Shown: positions 9,301 through 18,876 of the stretch, piece by piece | Layout of the letters: every line of letters starts with the position of its first letter | Position numbering within the stretch: position 1 is the stretch's first letter | DNA from: Anaeromyxobacter dehalogenans 2CP-1 | Lineage (GTDB): Bacteria > Myxococcota > Myxococcia > Myxococcales > Anaeromyxobacteraceae | Reading direction: 5' to 3' | Assembly: GCF_000022145.1 (NCBI RefSeq) | Contig: NC_011891.1 | Span: forward strand, 4,012,501-4,076,500 | DNA: 64,000 bases | The notes under the pieces: generated by a model | The model's input: the letters and a program-made list of their open reading frames with translations, nothing else | Told to the model about the DNA's origin: nothing | Databases searched by the model: none | Translations under genes and position numbers: made by a program

Positions 9301-9589
9301 GGACCCGCTGGTGCTCCGCGCCCACGACGGCGCGGTGGGCAACGCCGCGTTCAGCCCCGACGGCACCGAGCTCGCCACCGTGTCTGCCGACGGGACCGCG
9401 CGCGTGTCCACGGTGGACTGGGGGCGGCTCCGCGCGGCCCTGCGCGCCGCCACCTCCGCCTGCCTGCCGGTGGCGCACCGGATCCAGGTGCTGGGCGAGG
9501 CGCGCGTCGAGGCGGAGCGCCGGTTCGCCGACTGCGAGACCGCGCACGGCCGCGTCCCGCCGCCCCGCGCCCCCCAGGGGAGCCCGTGA
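6371..9589 (+). CDS. Transmembrane Ser/Thr protein kinase with C-terminal WD40 propellers
   Basis: 1072 residues. The Hanks-type kinase domain (about 50-310) is complete: glycine loop EIGRGGFGLVFEA, catalytic HRDLKPGN near 168, DFG near 188, and GTPAYMAPEQ in the activation segment. A hydrophobic span (about 323-342) is a likely membrane helix. Residues about 395-1035 hold more than a dozen WD40-like repeats (FSPDGTxxATGSxDGTVRVW pattern), enough for two propellers, probably on the far side of the membrane. Context suggests it senses a signal and controls the preceding sigma factor. The stop overlaps the next start by one base (TGATG). Confidence 0.93.
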   Translation: MREAPRAIPPELEGESQELSDLLLELASAPARDPSQLAAPLEAGMVVGRFELLREIGRGGFGLVFEARDRELGRLVAFKAMRPSRAEPAALEKPLREEAEAAARLNHPNVVTLHDFGIHEGTPYLILELLRGETLQQRLKRGRLPPEEAVRIARDVASGLVHAHSRGVLHRDLKPGNVFLTEGGGVKLLDFGLARLLDRASLAGGTPAYMAPEQLRGEPGDARADVFSAGVVLWQMLTGELPFPVVDGRSTVLDPGPPPRLPLEDAPPSLASLLTAALSKAPTGRPQTALGLLDGLGGVEQAYAGRAVAQARAARLRRLRRTGTAAGGLVVLGLAAAAALAIRSGDRAERALRAARVAGTADGASDPLVAALLMAELPDDPPPRAVAIAQRLLSEPIPETVLDGVPKGEGLAVSPDGAWVAAGGEGGGARLWRADGTGAPRGLGADGPARTDGLAFTPDGRRLVTADHAGTLRVFPLDGGGAPRTLPAGGVPLVRLALDPAGRIAAAGALDGRLWLADLAGDAPPRSVVHDGAVLALAFSPDGTRVATGTADGFVRVIASPGGAVLATAPLPGGVVWSVAWSPDGRLVAVGSEDGVVRLLGPDGRVRQSLGAPGLAVSSVAFDRAGTRVVAGSQDGAARVWRLGAAVPEVRLRGHRGSVAYAAFAPDGRRVVTGGTEGTVRIWPADGEGSPVVLRGHTVVDGAPTPDGSRLFTRGTDDVIRVWRTDDPRQRGQLVGHEALVDTVQWTRDGTRVLTASHDGTARLWPVHGGAALTVRDPGNVIHSADLDPTERTFVTSSEDRTVRVWDAATGALVRELRGHDGPVLSAAFSPDGTLIASGSLDKTVRVWRADGTGTPLVFRGHGAVLTAVTWTPDGKAVISSSQDEASVHVWPLDGSPPRVVRAGRPVFRAAVAPDGTLLVPEQGGALRRFSPDGEERAPFPALPEGLFSVAVSRDGRRWALASSDGTVRVYPRDGSGDPLVLRAHDGAVGNAAFSPDGTELATVSADGTARVSTVDWGRLRAALRAATSACLPVAHRIQVLGEARVEAERRFADCETAHGRVPPPRAPQGSP

Positions 9590-10077
9590 TGCGCTTCCAC
9601 CGCCCGCTCGCGCTCGCCGCGCTCGCGCTCGCCGCCGCCCTCCCCCTCGCGGCCAGCGCCGACGCGCCGGAGCGCCGCCGCGAGCCGCCGCCGGCGGCCG
9701 AGCTTCCCCCGCCCGGCGCGCAGCGGATCGAGATCGACGTCTCGTTCCCGGACTGGCAGTACACCGGCACGTTCCGGCTCCGCGACGCCTCGGGCGCCAC
9801 CGTGGACGAGGGCGTGGCCCGCGACATGGGCGGGTTCCCCGCGGGCGGCGGCGTGGTGGAGCGCGTGCTGGAGGGCGGGCGCGGGACGCTGCGCGTCCGG
9901 CTGACGACGGCGCGAAAGGGCGCCGCCCTGCCGGTGGTGGGCCGCTGGACGGTGCTCGACGGCACCGGCGCCTACGCGGCGCTGGCGGCGAAGGGCACGT
10001 TCACCTCGTGCTCGAGCGGCAACCCCGGGCGGAGCAGCCTGTACGAGCAGTGGTACATGCTCGGCCACGCGCGCTGA
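9589..10077 (+). CDS. Secreted protein of unknown function
   Basis: 162 residues with a clear signal peptide (MRFHRPLALAALALAAALPL, cleavage probably after ASA). The mature part has a Pro/Glu-rich linker and then a predicted beta-rich domain (about 45-140) with a single Cys near the C-terminus (TSCSSGNPG). I do not recognise the family. It overlaps the kinase stop codon by one base, so it is probably co-translated; it could be a ligand or target of the kinase's extracellular propeller, which is an inference from position alone. Confidence 0.7.
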   Translation: MRFHRPLALAALALAAALPLAASADAPERRREPPPAAELPPPGAQRIEIDVSFPDWQYTGTFRLRDASGATVDEGVARDMGGFPAGGGVVERVLEGGRGTLRVRLTTARKGAALPVVGRWTVLDGTGAYAALAAKGTFTSCSSGNPGRSSLYEQWYMLGHAR

Positions 10078-10089
10078 ACGCGGAGGGGT

Positions 10090-10110
10090 GCGCGCCCGCC
10101 GGCGGCGCGC
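10090..10110. terminator. Bidirectional hairpin between convergent genes
   Basis: GCGCGCC-c-GCC / GGC-GGCGCGC, a near-perfect palindrome with one bulged base, in the 70-bp gap between the secreted-protein gene and the end of bioF. Confidence 0.45.
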
Positions 10111-10147
10111 CCGTCGGGTCGCGAGCCGGGACGGCGTTGAGCTCCGG

Positions 10148-11344
10148 CTAGCCGGCCCGCCGCGGCCCGGCCGGCGGCAGGTCCGGCAGCACCGCCGCCA
10201 GCGCCGCCAGGAACCCGTCCACCTGCGCCGCGTCGTGCGCGGCCGAGAGCGCCACCCGCAGCCGGCTCGTGCCGTGCGGCACGGTGGGCGGGCGGATGGC
10301 GCGCACGAACCAGCCCCGCTCGCGGAGCGCCGCCGCCGCCGCCAGCGCCCGCGCCTCGGTGCCCAGCACCACCGGGAAGATGGGCGACGCGACCCGCGCC
10401 ACGTCGAACCCGAGCCGCGCCAGCCCGGCCTGCATCCGCGCGCAGAGCGCGAACAGGTGGGTCCGCCGCGACGGCTCGGTCGCCACCACCTCCAGCGCGG
10501 CGAGCGCCGCGGCGCAGGCGGGCGGCGGGAGCGCGGTGCTGAAGACGAACGGCCGCGCCCGGGAGACGAGCAGCTCGATGAGGCGCCGCTCGCCGGCGAC
10601 GTACGCGCCGAACGCGCCGAGCGCCTTGCCCAGCGTGCCCATGTGCACGTCCACGCGATCCTGCACCCCGAGCGCCTCGGCCAGGCCGGCGCCGTTCGGC
10701 CCGAGCACGCCGGCCGCGTGCGCCTCGTCCACGTAGAGCATGGCCCCGTGGCGGTCGCACAGCTCGGCCAGCTCGCGGAGCGGCGCGGCGTCGCCGTCCA
10801 TGGAGAAGATCGCGTCGGTCACCACCAGCTTCCGGCGGGCCCGCGTGCGCGCCAGCAGCCCGGCCAGCTCCTCCACGTCGCAGTGGCGGTAGCGGACCAG
10901 CTCGGCGCGCGACAGCAGGCAGCCGTCCACGATCGAGGCGTGGTTCAGGACGTCGGAGAACACCGCGTCGTCGCGCCCCACCAGCGCGCCGGGCACGCCG
11001 GCGTTCGCGTGGTAGCCCGAGCCGAACAGCAGCGCGGCCTCCCGGCCCTTCCACGCGGCGAGCCGCGCCTCCAGGGCGCCGTGTGGCGGCAGGTCGCCCG
11101 CGACGAGCCGCGCCGCGCCGCTGCCCGCGCCGAAGCGCATGGCGGCGTCGGCGGCCGCCGCGCGGACGCGCGGATCCGCGGCCAGCCCGAGGTAGTCGTT
11201 GGAGCAGAGGTTCACGAGCGCGCGGCCGCCCACCTGCACCACCGGCCCCTGCGCCGGGCCGATGGGCTCGAGGGACCGGCGCAGGCCCTTCGCGTCGAGG
11301 GCCTCGAGCTCGGCGCCGATCCAGTCGAGCGCGCCGCGCGCCAT
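10148..11344 (-). CDS. bioF: 8-amino-7-oxononanoate synthase
   Basis: PLP enzyme condensing pimeloyl-ACP (or pimeloyl-CoA) with alanine in biotin synthesis. 398 residues, normal for the family. SNDYLGLA (48-55), [19 protein letters not shown] and the PLP lysine Lys240 in [15 protein letters not shown] are all present. The start lies three bases after the bioB stop, so bioB-bioF is one operon. bioA, bioD and the pimeloyl-forming genes are not in the window. Confidence 0.95.
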   Translation of the reverse strand: MARGALDWIGAELEALDAKGLRRSLEPIGPAQGPVVQVGGRALVNLCSNDYLGLAADPRVRAAAADAAMRFGAGSGAARLVAGDLPPHGALEARLAAWKGREAALLFGSGYHANAGVPGALVGRDDAVFSDVLNHASIVDGCLLSRAELVRYRHCDVEELAGLLARTRARRKLVVTDAIFSMDGDAAPLRELAELCDRHGAMLYVDEAHAAGVLGPNGAGLAEALGVQDRVDVHMGTLGKALGAFGAYVAGERRLIELLVSRARPFVFSTALPPPACAAALAALEVVATEPSRRTHLFALCARMQAGLARLGFDVARVASPIFPVVLGTEARALAAAAALRERGWFVRAIRPPTVPHGTSRLRVALSAAHDAAQVDGFLAALAAVLPDLPPAGPRRAG

Positions 11345-11347
11345 CGC

Positions 11348-12433
11348 CTAGCGGACCACCGGCAGCGGCCGCGGGCGCGGCTCCGCGGCCTTGCGGTTCC
11401 AGTCGGCGTCGGACGGCGCGTGGCCGTCGAACGCCCAGGCCTTCCCGGTGTCGGGCGGCCGGAGCGTGAGGCCCTGCCGCTCCACCATGCCGACGGTGAG
11501 GTCGGGCGCGCGGCCGGCGCTGGTGAGGTAGTTGCCGACCATGGTGCCGTTCGCGCCGGCGCGGAAGATGAGGTCCTGCCGGTCGCCGAGGTTCACCTCG
11601 CGCCCGCCCATCACGAAGATGTGCGCCGCCGGCATCATCAGGCGGAACACGGCCACGGCCGCCAGGCACTCCTCCGGCGTGATGGCCTTCAGGTGCGCCA
11701 TGGGCGTGCCGGCGCGCGGGTTGAGGAAGTTCACCGGCACGCAGTCCACGCCGAGGTCGCGGACCTCCTCGGCGAACTCCACGCGCTGCTCCGGGGTCTC
11801 GCCCATGCCCAGGATGCCGCCGGAGCAGAGCTTCAGCCCGAGCCCCTTCGCGGCGCGGATGGTCTCGAGCTGCTCGTCGAACGTGTGCGTCGTGCAGACG
11901 TTCTCGAAGTGGCTGCGCGCGGTCTCGAGGTTGTGGTGGTAGTGCATGAGCCCGGCGTCCTTCAGCCGCCGCAGCTCCGGCTCGCGCATGAGGCCGAGCG
12001 AGGCGCAGGGCTCCACCGCGGTCTCCGCCCGCAGCCGCCGCAGCGCCTCCTCGACGGTCGCGAGCTCCTGCTCCCGCGCCAGGCGCGTCCCGCTCGCCAC
12101 GATCGAGAACTCGCGCGCGCCGGCCCGCTCCGCCTTGTGCGCCTGCTCCACGATCTCGCCGGCGCCGATCATCGGGTACACGGGCGCGTCGGCGCCCTCG
12201 AAGCGCGCCGACTGCGAGCAGAAGCCGCAGTCCTCGGGGCAGCGGCCGCTCTTCGCGTTCGTGATGCCGCACAGCGCGACCTCGTCGCCGTGCACCGCGC
12301 GCCGGACCGCCTCGGCCCGGTCGAGCAGCGCCTCGAGCTCGGGGCCTGACGTGTGGTGGATGAGGCGGCGGGCCTCGTCACCGGAGATCGGCGTGATGCC
12401 GGGCGGCAGCGTCCTGGAAGCGGTCTCGCACAT
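11348..12433 (-). CDS. bioB: Biotin synthase
   Basis: Radical-SAM enzyme that inserts sulfur into dethiobiotin. 361 residues. The [4Fe-4S] cluster motif is Cys65-x3-Cys69-x2-Cys72 ([10 protein letters not shown]), and conserved [13 protein letters not shown] and [12 protein letters not shown] are visible. The ATG at 12433 gives the expected N-terminus; longer frames upstream would run through the probable operator. It is the first gene of bioBF, with a BirA-like site 33-65 bases upstream. Confidence 0.96.
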
Positions 12434-12465
12434 GGGGCCCGCACGATAGACAGGCGGGGATCCGC

Positions 12466-12498
12466 TCGTCAACCAGGCGGTCGCACGTGGGTTGACGA
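12466..12498 (-). promoter_or_regulatory. Probable BirA operator of bioBF
   Basis: Perfect inverted repeat TCGTCAACC-N15-GGTTGACGA (12466-12474 and 12490-12498). The arms match the bacterial BirA consensus half-site TTGTAAACC at seven of nine positions, and a 15-base spacer is within the known range. Lying 33 bases before bioB, it fits repression of biotin synthesis by biotinyl-AMP-bound BirA. The consensus is known from other bacteria; BirA itself is not in this window. Confidence 0.72.
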
Positions 12499-12619
12499 CC
12501 CCCAACCAGGCAGGGGGCGCCTCCTCCGGACCGCGCACCGCCCGGCGGGCACGCGCCTGCCGCGGCCCGCTTCCACCTCGCGCCGCGTGCGTACCTTTCG
12601 ATGCAAGGGAGGGGGCCGC

Positions 12620-12772
12620 ATGCTCTGGACGATCACAGTCATCCTGCTCGTGCTGTGGGCGGTGGGCCTGGTATCGGGCGCCACCGTCGGTTGGTGGGTG
12701 CACCTGCTGCTCATCCTCGCCGTGATCACGCTCATCCTGGCGGTGATCCGGCGCGGCTCCGCAGCGGTATAG
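12620..12772 (+). CDS. 50-residue membrane protein (lmo0937-like)
   Basis: Two hydrophobic helices (residues about 2-22 and 27-43) with a short Arg-containing tail, ending RRGSAAV. Length and the pattern [14 protein letters not shown]....GWWVHLLL match the small lmo0937/DUF5670 membrane-protein family, which is widespread and often stress-associated. GGGAGGGGG precedes the ATG. Divergent from bioB, with the BirA-like palindrome between the two. Confidence 0.75.
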
Positions 12773-12775
12773 GGC

Positions 12776-12821
12776 GCGCGCCGGGCGCGATCACGCGATC
12801 AGGGGCACGCGCCCGGCGCGC
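12776..12821. terminator. Bidirectional hairpin with 14-bp arms
   Basis: GCGCGCCGGGCGCG (12776-12789) pairs perfectly with CGCGCCCGGCGCGC (12808-12821) across an 18-base loop. It separates two convergent genes. Its right arm lies inside the last codons of the minus-strand gene, so that protein's tail GAPGACP is encoded by terminator sequence. Confidence 0.55.
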
Positions 12822-13722
12822 CTTCACTGCACCAGCCCCGCTGGAACGCCGGGCCGGGGGGCGGCGCGCCGTGGCTGTCGCGGCCGAACGCGCCGGTCGC
12901 GCCCCAGCGGCCGGGCCACGCGAGGAACGCGACGCGCGGCGCCGCGCGCTCGCCCACGTTCACCACGCCGCCGAAGCCGGGCGCCGCGGGCCGCCAGACG
13001 GCGCAGCCCGCGGTCGTCGCGCGCGCCGGCTCGGCCTCCGGGCAGAGCCGCTCCCACGGCGGCGCGTCGTCCGGCGAGGCATAGCTCGCGTGCGTGCCGT
13101 GCGCGGAGAGCACCACGGGGTGATCCCCCTCGCGCCGCAGCGCGCCCCACGCGAACCACGGACCCGGCTGCGCGTCGGCGTGGCGCGCCAGCCAGGCGCC
13201 CAGCGGCCGGCCCGCGGGATCCAGGCGCACCGTGACGTGCTCCCAGTCGCCGTCGTGGTCGAACGCCCAGAACGCCGCGTTGAACGGGTAGAGGAACCAG
13301 TACTGGAGCAGCACCCCGCCGTCCGGGGCCCGGAAGGCATGCCCGTAGGCCGTCCAGTCGGAGGCATCCGAGCTGCCGGCCTGCGCACCCGCGGCGAGGC
13401 GCAGGCGCGCCCCCGGCTCCTCGGTGCCCGGGATCACGAGCGCCGCGAGCGCGCCCAGGGCGGAGGCCTGGAGGACCCGCGGCGGCGGTCCCGGCGCCGT
13501 CTCGAGCGCCGCGCGGGCGAGCACCCAGGGGGCGCTCGCCGGCCGCACCGGCTCGTCCGGCGCGAGGACCACCACCGGCGCGAAGCGCGCCAGCAGCGCG
13601 TCCTCGAGCGCGTCGTCGAGGCCGTCGCGGTCGAGATCGACGGCGCGAGCGGCCGCGGGGAGCACGGCGAGCATGGCGAGGAGCAGCGCGGCGGGCAGGC
13701 GGCGGGTCGGGTGCGAGGGCAT
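12799..13722 (-). CDS. Secreted Vps62-like protein
   Basis: 307 residues with an N-terminal signal peptide (cleavage probably after AARA), then VDLDRDGLDDALEDALLARF. The core YWFLYPFNAAFWAFDHDGDWEHV and the later SAHGTHASY are typical of the Vps62/DUF946-like family found in fungi, plants and bacteria, whose biochemical role is not established. The ATG at 13722 is taken because it begins directly at the signal peptide. Divergent from radA. Confidence 0.72.
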   Translation of the reverse strand: MPSHPTRRLPAALLLAMLAVLPAAARAVDLDRDGLDDALEDALLARFAPVVVLAPDEPVRPASAPWVLARAALETAPGPPPRVLQASALGALAALVIPGTEEPGARLRLAAGAQAGSSDASDWTAYGHAFRAPDGGVLLQYWFLYPFNAAFWAFDHDGDWEHVTVRLDPAGRPLGAWLARHADAQPGPWFAWGALRREGDHPVVLSAHGTHASYASPDDAPPWERLCPEAEPARATTAGCAVWRPAAPGFGGVVNVGERAAPRVAFLAWPGRWGATGAFGRDSHGAPPPGPAFQRGWCSEGAPGACP

Positions 13723-13865
13723 CGGCTGAGGTGGGAGTCCGCCCGCAGCCCGTGCGGGCTGGCGAGCGTCGAGCGGCGCGGAGGATCGTGCATCGCGGGC
13801 CGCATCGGCAAGAGACGGAGCGGCGGGCGCCGACATGTCGGACGTGCGTGCTAACGCCTGCTTCC

Positions 13866-15254
13866 ATGTCGCGCGCCGCCCCGAGGGTCCGCACCGTGTT
13901 CGCCTGCGCCGAGTGCGGGCAGCAGAGCCCGAAGTGGCTCGGCCAGTGCCCCGCCTGCAAGCAGTGGAACACGCTGCAGGAGGAGATCGCCGCCCCGGAG
14001 CCGAAGGTCGGCGCCGCGCCGCGCGGCTGGGGCACGCACGCCGCGGCGAAGCCGCTGCCGCTGCGCGAGGTGGAGGCGCGCGAGGAGCAGCGGCAGCGCA
14101 CCGGGATCGGCGAGCTGGACCGGGTGCTGGGCGGGGGCGTGGTGCCCGGCGCGCTCGTGCTCCTCGGCGGTGACCCCGGCATCGGCAAGTCCACGCTGGT
14201 CCTGGCCGCGCTCGACCGCGTGGCCCGGGCGAACCCCGACCGCCCGGTGCTGTACGTCTCCGGCGAGGAGTCGGCGCGGCAGGTGAAGCTCCGGGCCGAC
14301 CGGCTCGGCGTCGCCGCCCGGAACCTCCAGGTGCTCGCCGAGACCGACGCGCTCAAGGTGCTCCAGGCCGCCGAGGCGCTCGCCCCGGCCGCCGTGGCGG
14401 TGGACTCGATCCAGACGCAGTACCTGCCCGAACTGCAGAGCGCGCCCGGCACCGTCACGCAGATCCGCGAGGTGACCGCGCGGCTCATGGCGCTCGCCAA
14501 GACCACCGAGACGCCGATCTTCCTCATCGGGCACGTCACCAAGGACGGCAGCATCGCCGGGCCGCGCGTGCTCGAGCACATGGTGGACACGGTCCTCTAC
14601 TTCGAGGGCGGCGGCGCCCACCCGTACCGCGTGCTCCGCGCGCACAAGAACCGCTTCGGCTCGGCCAGCGAGATCGGCGTCTTCGAGATGAAGGCGGGCG
14701 GGCTCGCGGAGGTGGCGAACCCGTCGGCGCTGTTCCTGGCCGAGCGCCCGGAGGACGCGCCCGGGAGCGCCGTGACGGCGGTGCTGAACGGCACGCGCAC
14801 GGTGCTGGTCGAGGTGCAGGCGCTGGTGGCGCCCACCGGCTACGGCACCCCGCGGCGGACCGCGCTGGGCGTGGACGGCAACCGCGTGGCGCTGCTCGCG
14901 GCGGTGCTCGAGAAGAAGGTCGGGCTGGAGATCCTGCCCTGCGACCTGTTCGTCAACGTGGCCGGCGGGCTGTCGGTGGACGATCCCGCCGCCGACCTCG
15001 CCGTGGTCGCCGCCCTCGCCTCGAGCTTCCGGGAGCGCGCCCTGCCGGCGCGGACGCTGGTGCTGGGCGAGGTGGGCCTGGCGGGCGAGGTCCGGGCGGT
15101 GTCGCAGCCCGGGATCCGCCTGGCGGAGGCGGCGCGCCTCGGCTTCCAGCGCGCGATCGTCCCCGCCGCCAGCCTCCGGCACGCCGACGCGCCCGACGGG
15201 ATCGAGCTGGTGGGCGTCACGACCGTCGCCGACGCCCTCGACCGGCTCGCGTAG
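13866..15254 (+). CDS. radA: DNA repair protein RadA (Sms)
   Basis: RecA-like helicase that promotes branch migration during recombination and repair. 462 residues. A C4 zinc finger (Cys14, 17, 28, 31), Walker A GGDPGIGKST (about 101-110) and the family-specific KNRFG (about 261-265) are present, followed by a C-terminal Lon-protease-like domain (NVAGGLSVDDPAADLAV). The ATG at 13866 places the zinc finger at the usual distance from the N-terminus. Confidence 0.96.
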   Translation: MSRAAPRVRTVFACAECGQQSPKWLGQCPACKQWNTLQEEIAAPEPKVGAAPRGWGTHAAAKPLPLREVEAREEQRQRTGIGELDRVLGGGVVPGALVLLGGDPGIGKSTLVLAALDRVARANPDRPVLYVSGEESARQVKLRADRLGVAARNLQVLAETDALKVLQAAEALAPAAVAVDSIQTQYLPELQSAPGTVTQIREVTARLMALAKTTETPIFLIGHVTKDGSIAGPRVLEHMVDTVLYFEGGGAHPYRVLRAHKNRFGSASEIGVFEMKAGGLAEVANPSALFLAERPEDAPGSAVTAVLNGTRTVLVEVQALVAPTGYGTPRRTALGVDGNRVALLAAVLEKKVGLEILPCDLFVNVAGGLSVDDPAADLAVVAALASSFRERALPARTLVLGEVGLAGEVRAVSQPGIRLAEAARLGFQRAIVPAASLRHADAPDGIELVGVTTVADALDRLA

Positions 15255-15326
15255 CCCACACCCGCCCCCACGGGAACGGGTCGCCGGGTTGCGCCGGTGC
15301 GATCCCTCTCGCAAGATGATCCTGCG

Positions 15327-15605
15327 ATGAGCCACGTCGTCCGCCGCCTCCGCCCCGATGGCATCGTCGAGCTCCGGCCGCGGGACGTCCGGGTCGAGCG
15401 CCCGGAATGGTACCTCGGCGCCTACACCACCTTCCTCGTCTCCGGGGCGCTGTTCATCAGCACCGCGGTCCCGGCGCAGCTCGTGGCGATCACCTTCCTC
15501 GGCTGCCTCCTCGGCGAGGTGTGCTTCGGGCTCCGCGCGCTCGCCGCGCTGCGCCGCCCGCTCGCCGAGGTCGAGGTGCTGGCGCAGGTCCGCCGGGCGC
15601 GCTGA
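15327..15605 (+). CDS. Small membrane protein of unknown function
   Basis: 92 residues: a hydrophilic N-terminal third (ELRPRDVRVERPEWYLG), two adjacent hydrophobic segments (about 36-72) and a charged tail. No family recognised. The ATG is 72 bases after the radA stop, so it may be read through from radA or have its own promoter. The same-strand high-GC codon pattern supports a real gene. Confidence 0.55.
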   Translation: MSHVVRRLRPDGIVELRPRDVRVERPEWYLGAYTTFLVSGALFISTAVPAQLVAITFLGCLLGEVCFGLRALAALRRPLAEVEVLAQVRRAR

Positions 15606-15631
15606 CGCGCGGTCGCGGTGAGGCTACCTTC

Positions 15632-15778
15632 GGGCGGCTACGCCCCCTGGACCGCCTTCCGCCACTTGGCGATCTCCACGGGGCGTGCCGCCCCGCCCCG
15701 CCGGCAGAGCCGTCGGGGCCCCACCCCTGCTGCGCGGGTCCCTTGGCGTCACCTCCGGTGGCGCTGCCCGCGGGGCGG

Positions 15779-15808
<30 letters not shown>
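15632..15808. repeat. 36-bp direct repeats flanking a REP-like hairpin at the glpK 3' end
   Basis: A 36-bp sequence that includes the last codons of glpK (15773-15808) is repeated exactly at 15632-15667. The 105 bp between the copies contain the hairpin CCCCG-c-CGGC-AGA-GCCG-t-CGGGG (15696-15718) and a second stem around 15745-15764. The hairpin core plus flanks (CGCCCCGCCGGCAGAG.. , 15694-15721) recurs exactly at 18590-18617. The layout looks like an inserted extragenic element with duplicated target, or a local duplication. Confidence 0.75.
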
Positions 15809-17257
<1,449 letters not shown>

Positions 17258-17260
17258 GGT

Positions 17261-18127
17261 TCACCCCCTGCGCCGGCGCCCGGCGCGGGCCTTCGCCTTC
17301 GTCCCGCCCGCCGCCCTGGGGCGGCGCGGCGCCGTGCCGGGGTGGCGGCGGCGGCCGCCCGGGATCGGCAGCGCCTCCAGGAAGCGCGCGGCCTCCTCGG
17401 CGCAGCGCTCCCGCTCCACGTCGATGCCCACGAGGTGCCAGCTCTCCGGCAGGACCCGCAGCGCGGCGGGGCCGGAGCCGATGCGCCGCGCCACGCGGCG
17501 CGCGCCGCCGAGCGTGACCGTGTGGTCGTGCCCGCCTGCGATGACCAGGGCCGGCGCGGCGATGCCGGGCAGCTGCGCGTCCACGTGGCGCGCCAGCTTC
17601 GCCAGCTCGGCCACCGCGCCGAGCGGCACGCCCGGGAAGGCGGGGTTCGCGGCGCGCATCTCGGGGTCGCGCACGTCGGAGCCGGCCGCCTTCGGGATCA
17701 CCACGCGCCGGAGCGGGCCGAGCCGCCCCAGCAGCGCGCCCAGCCGGCCCTGCAGCTGCAGCTCCAGCGCCGGGGCCAGCAGCACGAGGCCGTCGGCACG
17801 CGCCGGGTGGTCGTGGGCCAGCGCACAGGCGACCAGCGCGCCCATCGAGCAGCCCACCAGGAAGGTGCGGCGCGCGCCAGCGAGCCGCTCCAGGTCGCGC
17901 CGGGCTTGCGCGATCCACTCCGTGTACGAGACCTCGCCCAGCGCCGCGGGGCCGCCGGCGTGGCCGGCCATCCGCGGGGCGAGGCAGCGCATGCCGGCGG
18001 CGTGGAGCCGCTCCGCGACGGGGAGGACCTCGAACGTCGAGCCGGTGAGGCCGTGCAGCAGCAGGACCGCGTCGGGCCCACCGGGGAGTTCGAACTCGTC
18101 GCCGCGCGCGCTGGAGGTCCGGACCAC
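17261..18127 (-). CDS. Alpha/beta hydrolase (carboxylesterase/monoacylglycerol-lipase-like)
   Basis: 288 residues. HGLTGS (25-30) forms the oxyanion region, the nucleophile is Ser94 in GCSMG, and Asp201 (GGHDHTV) with His231 (ESWHLVG) complete the triad, an Est30-like layout. The last ~40 residues are a basic Arg/Lys/Gly tail unlike the rest. GTG start. Immediately upstream of glpK on the same strand, so glycerol released from esters could feed GlpK; this is a contextual inference. Confidence 0.85.
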   Translation of the reverse strand: MVRTSSARGDEFELPGGPDAVLLLHGLTGSTFEVLPVAERLHAAGMRCLAPRMAGHAGGPAALGEVSYTEWIAQARRDLERLAGARRTFLVGCSMGALVACALAHDHPARADGLVLLAPALELQLQGRLGALLGRLGPLRRVVIPKAAGSDVRDPEMRAANPAFPGVPLGAVAELAKLARHVDAQLPGIAAPALVIAGGHDHTVTLGGARRVARRIGSGPAALRVLPESWHLVGIDVERERCAEEAARFLEALPIPGGRRRHPGTAPRRPRAAGGTKAKARAGRRRRG

Positions 18128-18259
18128 GCTCCACGAGCGTTACCCCTGCCCGGGCCGTCTTTCAATCCTCCGCCTGCGGCCGGCCCCCTCGGGATGCGGG
18201 GCGAATTGACGCTGCGTGAAGCCGGCGCGGGGCCCGGCGATTCCTGTTAAGCCTGGGAC

Positions 18260-18574
18260 ATGTCCGACAAGCCCGCCGCACCGCCGCCGCACGGCATTCC
18301 GGTGCAGATCGAGATCGATCCGGCCACCGCGCAGGGCGCCTTCGTCAACATGGCGATGGTGAACCACACCGAGACCGAGTTCACGCTCGATCTCATCTAC
18401 GTCCAGCCGCAGGCGCCCAAGGCCACGGTGCGCGCGCGGGCGATCACCACGCCCAAGCACATGAAGCGGCTCCTGCTCGCCATCCAGGAGAACCTGGCGC
18501 GCTACGAGGCCCGCTTCGGGCCGGTCGAGCTGGGCGACGCGCCCGCGTTCCCGCAGGGCGGGAAGTTCAACTGA
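18260..18574 (+). CDS. DUF3467 family protein
   Basis: 104 residues. The pattern QIEIDPATAQGAFVNMAMVNHTETEFTLDLIYVQP, followed by ARAITTPKHMKRLLLAIQENLARYE, is that of the small DUF3467 family, cytosolic proteins of unknown function common in bacteria and often near information-processing genes. It begins 132 bases from the divergent hydrolase gene and ends just before a run of hairpins. Confidence 0.82.
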   Translation: MSDKPAAPPPHGIPVQIEIDPATAQGAFVNMAMVNHTETEFTLDLIYVQPQAPKATVRARAITTPKHMKRLLLAIQENLARYEARFGPVELGDAPAFPQGGKFN

Positions 18575-18591
18575 CGAGGGCTGCGCCGTCG

Positions 18592-18756
18592 CCCCGCCGG
18601 CAGAGCCGTCGGGGCCCACTCCGGCTTCGCGGGTCCCGTGACCGCTCGCGCCCGCGTGCGCGGGTACGCGAGCGGTCCCCGCGGGGAGGGGCTGCAGCCC
18701 TCCCCAGCCCACGGACCGCATCCTCCGGTCCGCGGCGCGGCCGGCGGTCCGCCGGC
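18592..18756. repeat. Array of five consecutive hairpins (REP/BIME-like) in a gene-free gap
   Basis: The 302-bp gap 18575-18876 has no gene. It holds, in order: the REP hairpin shared with the glpK region (18592-18614); a long stem GACCGCTCGCG..CGCGAGCGGTC enclosing CCCGCG/CGCGGG (18640-18677); GGGGAGGG..CCCTCCCC (18683-18705); CGGACCG/CGGTCCG (18712-18732); and GCCGGCGG-T-CCGCCGGC (18740-18756). Such density is far above chance spacing even at high G+C. Confidence 0.75.
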
Positions 18757-18876
18757 TGAACGCGCGTTCAAGGCCCGCCGCCCGTGTTCCCGCGGGGTTG
18801 GCGCGGGCACGCCGGCTGCTCTCCCCGGCTCGCCGCCGCGCACCTCGCGCGGCGGTCCGAACCCACGGAGAGGCAC

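Noticed and set aside
7600-9400. Regular DNA repeats in the kinase gene
   Set aside because: They are coding WD40 repeats, diverged at the DNA level, not CRISPR or a DNA satellite.
5939-9547. A 1200-codon open frame on the minus strand across the kinase gene
   Set aside because: It is an antisense shadow produced by G+C-rich third positions; its translation is low-complexity Arg/His/Ala/Gly, whereas the plus strand encodes a complete kinase and WD40 repeats.
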